Assembly: GCA_030407085.1 (NCBI GenBank)
Contig: CM059583.1
Span: forward strand, 44,949,001-45,013,000
From: Trichopria drosophilae
Taxonomy: Eukaryota; Arthropoda; Insecta; Hymenoptera; Diapriidae
Direction of reading: 5' to 3'
DNA: 64,000 nt
Program-made: the position numbers and the translations under genes
Shown: in pieces, positions 1-9,394 of the stretch
How the letters are laid out: each line of letters starts with the position of its first letter
Numbering within the stretch: the first letter of the stretch is position 1
The notes under the pieces: generated by a model
What the model was told of the DNA's origin: nothing
Databases searched by the model: none
Seen by the model: only the letters and a program-made list of their open reading frames with translations

Positions 1-338
1 GTACGGTCTGTTAAAGATGAGCGTCACTGGGCGGAAAAAATTGTCTCGCCCGGTGGCGGTATTCAGCGGGCGGGAAAATGTTTTTTCCTCTCGCTTGGAA
101 TCTGTTGGCAGTCTTTCATAGAAAAAGAATCTTTTACGCTGTGAAGATCATTGAATTTGTTTGACAGAGCCTTGAACCACTTTACACGCTCTAAAGATGA
201 GTTGGACTTTTCTTGTACGGGTGTGACAAAAAATAGTGTACGCATCGCGGGCGGAAACACGCATTGCAAGCATCGGCCCATTTGCCGTTCTCGCTGCAAT
301 GTCTCGGTTTCCGCCCTAGATACGTAATATACTATTGA
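1..338 (+). repeat. Dispersed repeat A, copy 1 (cut by window edge)
   Basis: This stretch is GC-richer than its surroundings and matches 34190-34376 in the same orientation. Shared blocks include GGGCGTCAC-like and GGCGGAAAAAAT strings near the start, AATCTTTTACG, GAAGATCATTGAAT, ACCACTTTAC, GTACGGGTGTGACAAAAA and, at the end, GTAATATACTATT. This copy carries an extra block at about 249-316 that begins with GGGCGGAAAC and ends with its exact reverse complement GTTTCCGCCC, so it could form a hairpin; copy 2 lacks it. No coding signal is convincing: the 78-codon frame on the minus strand (63-299) has no recognisable domain. The class is unknown, probably a non-autonomous transposon. Confidence 0.7.
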
Positions 339-739
339 TTATTATGGATTTGGATTTTCAAATGGCTCAGGAGCGTCAAATTTTCCAAAAATGGGGAATT
401 TTTGTGCCACGTATAACAAAATATTTCACATCTACCGTTTTCCATATTTAATCTACCTTTGTAGATTTTGAAAAACTGCCTTTTTATGAACATATTCAGG
501 AATGTCCAAAAATAAATAAAATGGTAATTGATAGATTATAATTCCTTCGAATTCTGTAATAAAAAACGAAATTGAACGCACTTTTACTTGTAGTGAATAT
601 AAGACGTTAATAATCTGCAACAACACCAGAAATGTCAGTACACTATCATTATTATCAAATAAATTATTTCATGCGTATGAACTACAGAGAAACCTATGAA
701 ATTACAAAATTTCCCATTTTCGGAAAAATTTCGCACACC

Positions 740-1005
740 GGAACCATTTAACAATCCAAATCGACAAAAATCAAAGTGAACATATATTTTTGAAGTAGAA
801 CAATCAGGGAACACGTTTCTGACAATATGGAAGGTGGTTAAAAACTGATATCATAGTCAGAATTGCATTAAAAAAAAGTGTATCTCAAAAATAGCGTTTT
901 TTTCAGTAGTTTTGAGAAAAAAAACGTGTTAAACGTCATTTTTTGAAAGTTTGAGCAGCGCCATTTGAAAGAGCGACTTCACAACTACTCGTAAATGGAT
1001 ATGTC
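740..1005 (+). repeat. Dispersed repeat B, copy 1
   Basis: Shares ordered blocks with 2335-2600: a TTTTGAAG box, GGGAACACG, a GAAGGTG box, then a GTTAAACGTCATT-like block followed by GCAGCG and GAAAGAGCGAC with ACTAG/ACTAC after it. The final blocks also appear near 23700-23800. Same orientation in all three. Divergence is high and no ORF is retained, so it is an old interspersed element of unknown class. Confidence 0.55.
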
Positions 1006-2334
1006 TATTAAAACAAAAAATGTTTGTTAATAATCCGCATTCAATATTAAATTAACACTAGTAGTTATGTCTGCTTGTATATTGAAGTTGAATAATGAAT
1101 TTGTTTATATTTTTAATTTTGCCATGTTCTACAAAATTATATTTTACCAATTTCACAATCTTACCTAATCAACTTTTATACATATAAGCATATATGGTAA
1201 TTGAAACCCTTGAAAATCACATAGAAAATTCTTCTGCTAACAAAAAAGGTTCTTAAACATTATTTTTTCAATCCGCAATGGAACCATTGAAGCTATAATT
1301 CCATTTTTGTAAAAAAAACTCGATTTTTGTTGCTTGATTATTTATAACAAAAGAATCAATAAACAGTTGGTATGCCTTTATTGTAGTAAAGAATATCATA
1401 GAGTACGTGCCACAAAAATATTGGCGTTAAAACGTATCAAATATTGTTAGGAAATTGCGAGAAAGTGAATAGAAAAAGGTAACATTCAGGAGTTTTGCTT
1501 GGAACAAAAGGATAAAGATTCGTGAAAAAGTTAAGTTCAATTTTCAAATGCACAAATGTTTATTCGAAACTGAAACACCTGCAAACGACTATCAAAATGG
1601 TAAAATACGATTACTATTATTTAAATTATAATATTGATAATATGCAGCGCTAAAATATCATACATTATAATCTCTCAACTCCAAAATGATTATAATTATC
1701 AATAACATGAATATTTACTTCGTAATATAGAATGTACCATGGTTATTTTTATGTAAACACATAAACAGGATTATTTTATGCTTTATCTGATTACAGATTG
1801 ATGTAAATGCGAGAATACTCTCGTGTTATAAGTCGCAGTTTACTATCATAAAATTTTCAATATAATTAACGTGGATAAGTCAACATATTTACGTTATCTT
1901 GAATTTTTACCGGTTATTAAAAGCAATCGGATTTAAAATAAACTTTTTGTTGTGCCGATCTGCATGTAATACTGTAATTCAGTAAGTATCTACAGGAATA
2001 ATAGCAATACTCCATTTTGACGTTAAGCTACTTTATTTAAAGGGCTGGATTTATTAATAATGAATAAAACCGTTAATTGAAATGCGAATTAAAATACCAT
2101 ATTCAAACTGTTGAATAATATAATAAGTCCATGAGAAGAAGAGAAATAGAAATATTAAAACCCCATCTAGTATCGTTCCTAATTAAAAATAATAAAAACA
2201 CTATTGAATATAATAGGTCACAAAAAACTCGCAATAGCTTATTTGTATGATTTTGCTGCAAAGAAAACCTAGCAGAGTCGAAATAATATCAACTTCTTTA
2301 ATTTCAACAATTTTCAACGTTCAGACGCCATTTT

Positions 2335-2600
2335 GAAATGAAAAATAAAATAAATCAAAACATGTGAATGTATAATTTTGAAGCAAAAAAATTGGGAACA
2401 CGGTTCTTATAGGTTAGAAGGTGACCTAAAACGATTAAAATAGTTAAAAATACATTTAACAAAATCGTGGCTAAAAAATCGGGCTTTTTAAAATATTTTT
2501 GTAAAAAAAATGTGGTAAACGTCATTACTCGAAAATTTCAGCAGCGTCAATCGAAAGAGCGACCTTAAAACTAGCCGGATATAGATGTTTCAAATTTTAA
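2335..2600 (+). repeat. Dispersed repeat B, copy 2
   Basis: Matches copy 1 at 740-1005 in block order: TTTTGAAGCA, GGGAACACGG, GAAGGTGACC, GGTAAACGTCATTA, CAGCAGCGTCAA and GAAAGAGCGACC. It begins next to a CGCCATTTTGAAAT string that resembles the core of the TTAA-bounded family described elsewhere in the window. This hints at common ancestry but is not enough to assign it. Confidence 0.55.
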
Positions 2601-3023
2601 AAAATTTTTATTGTGTAAATAAAACGATGCTGAAATCCGTGTGCATATTATGCATATTTGGGACTTACAAGGTTAAATTGTACTGTCGTTTTCCTCATTA
2701 ACTGCTACCCACAAGTTAAATTTGGCATTCTTTTGTACTAATTAAATAAAACATTATAGAGATATGTATATAAATATCATTCGGTAGATAATATTTTTGT
2801 TAAAATCTGACAATTTATAGTGCTTAAAAATGTATTTTATGTCGAAATAAAAAAAAATAATTATGTCGAACTTATTAAATAATTATAGTATAATTTGTAT
2901 GGTATTAAGACGACCTCAATATCGCCATGTTAACGATGCTGTATAATTGCCTAATACATGTATACTTAGAACGTGTATGACGGACCACAGTGGCCCTAAT
3001 ATTGATACGATAGTCGCCCCGAA

Positions 3024-3043
3024 AGTTTCAGGCACCTGAAACT
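3024..3043. repeat. Short perfect hairpin
   Basis: AGTTTCAGG and its exact reverse complement CCTGAAACT are separated by two bases. The 9-bp stem lies in a locally GC-richer patch inside intron sequence. It may be chance or a remnant of a small inverted-repeat element; no function is assigned. Confidence 0.4.
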
Positions 3044-6000
3044 CTCGCCAGTTCCATAACTAAGTAGACCAGCAGTTTATGTACTCCAAAGCATAGTCCG
3101 TATAGATAACTTAGCTAATAGGATTTTCCAGCTATAAGTGTTGACAAATGCCCAGATAAGGTACGAATATAATATTATCGAGGTTTAACCGCAAATCTGT
3201 ATGGAACATCAAGTACTCCTCTAATGAAATGATATAGTTTAATACTGTATAAAATACGATAATCTCTAGATATTATAAACGAATACAATATTATTTTTGT
3301 ATTTTAAAGTTTACAAACATTTTTATAAAAAGCGATTTTGTTTTTTAAAAACATTCATTTCTCTAATTTTTGGTGATTCATTATTAATGTAACTTTTTAT
3401 TTTTAAATGGGTATTTTCAAGAAAGAATAACTGAATCGTTCGTTAGCAACCCTTTTAGAACGATTATTGAAATCGAGTAAACGAGATTAACTTTCGATTA
3501 TGGCTGGCTATCTTTTCAGTTAAATGAAATTTCCTTTCTTTTATAATTCCATACAATCTGAGGGATTATGTTTTCACTCGCCGATGAAAAAAATTGAATT
3601 GGCCTTACATATCGAGTGAGTATGGAAATTACATTTTGTCAGAGAAGAAGGGTAACATTAACTTTAAACGAAAGCAAATTTATTGATTCTGTGAAATACG
3701 TTCTTTGATAAGTTACGCATTTCGAACTATTAATTCTGCGTATCACTAAAGTATTATCAAATCTAGTATTACTTTTCACTTTTTCCACACATACGCAATA
3801 GAGTTTAAAAGAATGTAATTTTTGAATAGTAATCGATATAATAATTTTGACTTCACCTTTAAATATCTAAAAAATTTTTTCGTTTCCTTTTAACATTTTA
3901 TTGATGTAATGAATATTTATATAACACGCAGTGAAGTACCTACTTTTTAATAACTATAATATGAAGATATCAATTTCCTTATCTCCTTTTTTACTGAAAT
4001 TAAATCGTATTATAACATTTGTAAAAGAAGATTGCTTTACGAATTACATCACTATTAAAATATTTATAGAGAATAGTTATTAGAAATTTAATATCAAACA
4101 AATTCATTTGTATGGTAATAAAATAAAGGAATAACAATAAATATAGATATTTCGTTATAATTCAGTAATAATCACGATTAGTATAATTATATAATTTTAT
4201 TAATTATGTTATATTTCAACGAGCGCATACTACTATAGATTGTATATAATCCTTACCGTAAGAAGGTAATTTATTTCATGAATAAGAATTGGTGATATTA
4301 TATAAATTATTATTTCTATTTAAATCAACGTTAGTATAAATATGGACATTCAGTTAATAACGCATCACATATTTCATTTAATTTTAATTTTATTTTCATA
4401 GTTTCAGCAGATTATTTTAAATGCTGCATTCTTTCGAAAATTAACCGAGGATTCTCTATTGTACATATAGATTCATACCTGCAGGGGCAAAAAGTTAGGT
4501 ATAGGTATTATCTTTGCAATGGTATCATCATCAAAATCAAATGATCCGATCAAAAGTTATGAACTATAAATAAAACCCGCTACACAACAAATGCCTCTCA
4601 CCTATCATTGAAAAAAGTATTTAAAAAATTAATAACCCATCGATTTACAAAAAAAAAATAATTCGATATTTCCTGTCTACAATCGAAACTAAAAATTGAA
4701 AATTGATTTTCCATTTCAATTACGTTTAGTTAATTTATTGTTTAGTAATGTATATAATATTAAATAGAAATATAGAAATGACAGCAGAAAATTGGTTTCA
4801 TGTATATCAAACATACCTTTAGGTGATAGGGGATTTGCAAAAGTGATTATATGAAGGTGAATATTTCATGAACTTTAATAATATTTTATTTGTAAAAAGA
4901 AAATTTAAATTAAACCAACAAATTTTGTAATCGCAGTACTTATCATATTCATAAATTTTATGAATCGTTTCGTTTCATCTTACAGTTTACCAAACTCATC
5001 TACCACATATTTTATGAAAGGTGTTTAATTGCTGCGGCAGTGCTTGTTTTCCCTGCGGACTAAACCGTTGTAAACGGGAATTACGTTATACCCACGAAAC
5101 CCAAAATTTGCAATATTCATTGACCAATGATTACAAGAATTTTCCTAATATAATCACTTTTATTCGAGTTTAATAAATGCTTGATTTATTATTTAAATAC
5201 TGTAATCCGAATTGTTATTAAAAATTAATTTTAAATTTTAAATTGTACTTATTCTGTATTCAGTTAGATACAAATTGATTTTATGGTTATTATTTATTTT
5301 ATGAATGTTGAATAACGAAAATATTGGTCTTATAATCTTATTACTGAAAAAATCGGTAGGGCATCATTTATAATGATTTTCAATATCAATAATTATATTT
5401 ATTTCAATATAATCACTACTTGCAACATTGAATTTTACTTTCTTACATTATATTTTAATATTTTCAAATTCTTAATAAATATATGATTAATTAGTTGAAC
5501 GTAACTTTTATTTAACTGATCTTTACATTTGTTTAAATCGAGAGAAATTCACAGCATAAATATATCAAGTAATGAAAAAAAAACCTAGACATTTTAGTTC
5601 AGTCCCATATTAATTTTCCAAATGGAAAAAATATGAAATTAAATAATGCCGCAAACTATTTCTTATAAATTTAATGACCGGCTGGTGGATCTTAAGAAAG
5701 TACAAAAACTACATTTGAGAAGATCGATAACTTTTAATAAATCACTGATTTGCCTTATAGATTTGAGTTCCCGAGCTTCATATTTCAGAATTATTTAACA
5801 AAAACCTTTGATTTCTTTTAAAAGTATAATTGCATTAAAATCGGTAAAATTTTAAAATAAAATGGGGTTTGTTATCATATTAAAATAAATAGGTTCCTCA
5901 GGAATTTGAGGTTACCAACCTTTACATCAGATTCGAAGGTCAGTGCAAGGTCAACCATAATGGAGTCACATTATAAAGCTATTTGGTTTAATCTAGAACC

Positions 6001-6312
6001 GGTGCTTGAATTTCAAGCGAATGTGTGGTTATTTATTTAATGCCTCTTTTGGTATTTCAACTGGACTATCTTTAAACCTACACATCCCACCTATACTGTA
6101 TAATCAGAAATCAGAACTTTGTCAATTTAATAAACCTGTGGTTCTATACTTGTATAAATATTTACTAAATTGAGAATAAATTATAGGCCGTAAATGTCTT
6201 TCCCCCTTATTTTGGGCTTGTTTATAAGAATTGTAGTATCAAAATGTATGGAGCTTCTGTTGACAAACTGAATAAAAATGTAGAGAGTAGATAATATGAG
6301 AAAAGTACTTAC

Positions 6313-6678
6313 ATGGCCGAGTTTTTCTTCCTTTCGCCTTTTCGGATCTACTTCGAGATCAGGGGTACGTGTCCGAAATTTTTCGGGCGGCGATACGGAC
6401 CTGCCGAGTCGTTCTTCGGGAAGGGCGATCGACTTCCGGTCTTCAGGAGTTTCCGCTGCGCTTCGGATCTGCTGAAGATCCGAAGGCTTCAGTAGAGCTT
6501 GCGCCTGGGCCTGAGCTGCCGCAGCGGCCACTGGATGGGGCGGTGGTGCCCCCGCGAGATGGGGTGGTACCCCCGCGGCCGCAGCTGCTGCAGCCGCCCC
6601 CGCAAAGCCCAAAAGTCCCGCGGGAGGAATGCCACCAAGCACTGCTCCGTGAGGCAATTGTTGCGCTTGTATTTGTTG
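6313..6678 (-). CDS. gro: Groucho/TLE co-repressor, internal exon: Ala/Pro-rich GP-like region and start of CcN
   Basis: A 366-nt exon (122 codons, phase 0 at both ends). The acceptor TTTCAG lies just above 6678 and the donor GTAAGT is at 6312-6307, both on the minus strand. It encodes, in order, a Gln-rich start (QQIQAQQ), then GAVLGGIPPAGLLGF, an eight-Ala run, an Ala/Pro segment, an AQAQAQALL stretch, and an ERLGRSVSPPEKFRTRTPD segment followed by DPKRRKEEKLGH. Groucho/TLE proteins are nuclear WD40 co-repressors recruited by factors such as Hairy/Enhancer-of-split and TCF. This part corresponds to the variable GP domain (histone-deacetylase contact in the fly protein) and the start of the CcN region, with proline-directed phosphorylation sites (SP and TP here) and a basic nuclear-localisation cluster (KRRK). 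I identify it by the EERL...SVSP...R(T/S)...KRRK-EEKL pattern and by the adjoining Q-domain exons. The open frame past 6313 is intron read-through. Confidence 0.93.
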
Positions 6679-7939
6679 CTGAAATTAATTTCTTGATTAG
6701 GTAATTCTGCGTATGATAGTCCAGATAGAGTCGCATCAAAAAATGCAAATTTAATATATATCCTATAGCTCAAAATGATAGAAGGCGAAGAAAGTAAAAA
6801 ACGTTGATATGGCTTTTGGTAACTACTTGAAGAAAACTAAACATTAACCTTAATTTCTGATAAAAAAAGAAAGTAAGTAAGTTAAATGTTGAATATTTGC
6901 TATAAAATTATAAAACTTCTAATGTACAGTATAAGACTTTTTAATTATATTGTAGCAATTTTAATAGTTGCAAATGTTGACTATTTTTATTATTGCCATT
7001 TGGTTACATATTTTCTTGTTTTACATAAATTAGTTTACTATTTTTAATAAGTGAAAATTTAGAATAATAAAACTTCCCTCGGGAAAAAAGGAAGTATTAA
7101 GAAAGTTGGACGGTTACCACGTAAGTAGTAAGATTCGGCAACTTTTTGTAGTCGGACGTAATATTGTAATACTTATTGTTAGGTAGTAATGCCAATGAAA
7201 TTGGGTGCGCCACATCTTACTACTTAAAGTTACGCTAACCAATTCTTTTTCACAACAAACATTTTTCTACTGTGATCATCATGAAAAACAGTACAAACCA
7301 ATTTAACACTTACATTAAAATAAAAGATTGCTTACGTTGTTGTTGAGAAACCGAACAATTATAAATTAATAAATCGTTTTTTTAACCTGATATTTACTTC
7401 TTCAATAACATGCACATCAGAAGTAGATATATATGAGGTCGTTTTTTTTAAATTACATTTCGCATTTTTCGAATTTCATGTTTTTGTTTACAAACAATTA
7501 TTTGGATCAACATAAATGATATAAAATAAAATAATAGAATATTTAAACATTTTTAATGAAAGCAAAATTAAAAATGTTGGCTATTAAATTCTCTCATATC
7601 CGCTAATACCTTTAAATAAAAACCTTAAAATACGAAAAATTAAAAATTTCCAAATACAAAATGTTGTTAAAAAGCGACTTTGAGGATTATTTCTATTTGT
7701 CCGATAATTTATTAATTTTTAGCGTGGACGCAAATAAAAAATAAAATTTGAGCTTATATCAAATTTCAAATTAAATTAGTTTAGACACTCCTTATGAGAA
7801 CATCCTCCCCTCCTTCTTTTCCCCCCTCCTCACCTTCATTCAACTTAAAATATTCATTACATTCATTATTCAGTTTAGTATAATTTTGTGAAGTGTAATA
7901 TGTGTTATAAAAAAATCCTGACCGATCCTGATAATTTAA
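6679..7939 (-). other. Groucho intron, AT-rich, with one inverted repeat
   Basis: Intron between the Ala/Pro-rich exon and the microexon, up to the TTAA-bounded element that starts at 7940. It contains the inverted repeat at 7122-7226 and a CT-rich run near 7800-7835. No exon-like sequence with splice borders was seen. Confidence 0.6.
7122..7226. repeat. Small inverted-repeat element
   Basis: TAAGTAGTAAGAT at 7122-7134 is exactly repeated as its reverse complement at 7214-7226. The similarity continues weakly outward (GGTTACC on the left against GCTAACC on the right). The TAAGTAGTAA string also forms the central arm of the fold-back family at 12.6, 15.4 and 36.1 kb, so this may be a shortened relative. 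No target-site duplication is clear. Confidence 0.45.
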
Positions 7940-9173
7940 TCCATTAATGCCCAAAAAGCCTGAAATCATAGCTGTACTTTGAAATAATGTCAGATGCAGA
8001 CAACGTTCTTGTAAAATATGTGAATATTTTTGTTTAATCAATATTGTACGAAATTTTCAAGTATGTTGGATCAAACGTTATCACTTCAACTAAACTTAAC
8101 GAAACTTGGTATGTGGGGGGTTTTGAGATCGCTAATTACGATTCCCACCATGATTTTTCAAAATTCAAAATGGCGAATCGAATATGGAGGACCAAGGTAG
8201 TAAAATTTTTAGTGAATTTCACGAAACTTAGTATAAATGTGTTTTTCAGGTCACTGATTACGAAACTGGCTATGGTTTATCAAAATTCAAAATAGCGGAT
8301 CAAAATGATAAAAATTTTTAGGTTTTAATTACTTACCTAGTCTATAGTGGTGTTGCCGTTAGACCGTTATACAAATGGATACATTTTCGTGATGATATGT
8401 GAAGGCAATTTTAGAGTAGAGGTATAAGAGACTTATAAAAGACGCCAAAACGAAAACAAAGAGAAAGCGAAACCGAATGTTCAAAACTTATACTGATGGC
8501 AACAGATGTGACGCGAATTATTTAGATGATGAATTTGATGAGTTAATTATGATTCCTAATTCATATGACTCAGGTAATGAGAGTGAAGGATCTGATGATA
8601 AAGTCTACATTTCCAATGATACTGATTGGTTTTCTAAAATGAGCTATGCATAAGTATATTTTGAAAAATCATGGTGGGATTCATAATCAGCGACCTCAAA
8701 AAACCTGTATATACTGAGTTTCGTGAAATTTGTTAAAAACTTTATCATTTCGATCCGCCATATTGGATTTGCCATTTTGAATTTTGAAAAACCCTGGCCA
8801 GTTTCGAAATCAGCGACCCGAAAAACACATTTATACTAAGTTTCGTGAAATTCGTTAAAAATGTTATTACCTTGGTCCTCCATATTGAATCCGCAATTTT
8901 GAATTTTGAAAAAACATGGCCAGATTCGTAATCAGCAATCCGAAAAATACATTTATACTAAGTTTCGTGAAATTCGTTAAAAATTTTATTACCTTGGTTC
9001 TCCATATTGTATCCGCCATTTTGAATTTGAAAGATCATGGTCGGTGCGACATCTTGTAGAATGCACCCAAAAACACAATAAAACAGTATTCACATATTTT
9101 ACAAGCTTTTTTTCTGCATCTGACATTATTTCAAAGTACAGCTGTGGTTTCAGATGTTTTCGGCGTTAATGGG
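7940..9173. mobile_element. TTAA-flanked inverted-repeat transposon (piggyBac-like, non-autonomous)
   Basis: The 1234-bp element sits between two TTAA tetranucleotides (7936-7939 and 9174-9177). Its right end reads ATGGG+TTAA and its left end TTAA+TCCATTAATGCC, so the termini are inverted. The inverted similarity runs for about 88 bp and includes the identical block GCTGTACTTTGAAATAATG on both arms. Further in, two direct units on the plus strand (about 8044-8310) and three on the opposite strand (about 8660-9040) carry an AAATGGCG-like core and a CTGATTACGAA-like core, making a large palindrome. The loop contains a short ORF (see 8420-8653). TTAA target sites with terminal CCC/GGG are typical of piggyBac elements. 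That assignment is inference. Confidence 0.75.
8420..8653 (+). pseudogene. Short ORF in the loop of the TTAA element; possible transposase N-terminal relic
   Basis: The frame is open from 8420 to the TAA at 8651-8653. The first ATG is at 8477 and gives 58 residues. Before that ATG the frame is strongly basic (KTKTKRKRNR). After it the peptide turns acidic (NYLDDEFDEL, then SGNESEGSDD) and ends in DTDWFSKMSYA. A disordered acidic N-terminal region is common in piggyBac transposases, and the surrounding TTAA-bounded element fits that. There is no catalytic domain, so this could only be the leftover 5' end of a transposase or an unrelated peptide. Composition is clearly different from the AT-rich intron around it. 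I do not recognise a specific family from the peptide alone. Confidence 0.4.
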
Positions 9174-9361
9174 TTAAGATAATGAATCACTTATTATGCG
9201 AGCATAATATTTATTGACTACATGAAGATGAAAATTATGTAATAAATTTCGTCTTGCTATTTGTCTTACTTTATTGTATAAGGTTGTCAACATTCTTTAA
9301 AAAAATCTGGTTACCAGCTTATATTACTATCCATATACTATATTCGACTATTAATACTCAC

Positions 9362-9394
9362 CAAAAGTTGTTGAATGCCTTGTTGCTGTTGCTG
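9362..9394 (-). CDS. gro: Groucho/TLE 33-nt microexon (Gln-rich), probably a cassette
   Basis: The microexon lies between acceptor TTGCAG (9400-9395) and donor GTGAGT (9361-9356) on the minus strand. It is in phase with its neighbours and encodes QQQQQGIQQLL. It joins the upstream exon ending in ELNAIIG to the downstream exon starting QQIQAQQLPHG. Because all three borders are phase 0, skipping it also keeps the frame and gives IIG-QQIQAQQ, closer to the Q-domain end of fly Groucho and vertebrate TLE proteins. The acceptor is a tandem CAGCAG, so use of the second AG would drop one Gln and leave 30 nt. The preceding intron has only a weak pyrimidine tract. The exon is short and repetitive, but the strong donor, the frame and the position support it. 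Confidence 0.75.

Larger units (their letters stand above)
339..6312 (-). other. Groucho intron sequence downstream of the 6313-6678 exon
   Basis: AT-rich non-coding sequence on the 3' side of the last Groucho exon seen here. I looked on the minus strand for the next expected Groucho segment (the acidic part of CcN after the KRRK cluster, then the SP and WD40 regions) and did not find it, so the following exon probably lies beyond position 1. Apart from dispersed repeat B (two copies) and a small hairpin at 3024-3043, I see no structured feature. Short moderately GC-rich patches at about 2940-3110 and 5020-5110 show no open frame. Confidence 0.6.

Noticed and set aside
1..6312. Search for downstream Groucho CcN/SP/WD40 exons
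   Set aside because: No minus-strand segment translates to the acidic DLVVDV-type or WD40 motifs; the GC-richer patches are repeat or frame-poor.
6369..6704. Plus-strand open frame across the Groucho exon
   Set aside because: It is antisense to the well-supported exon 6313-6678 and exists because of GC-rich Ala/Pro codons on the other strand.
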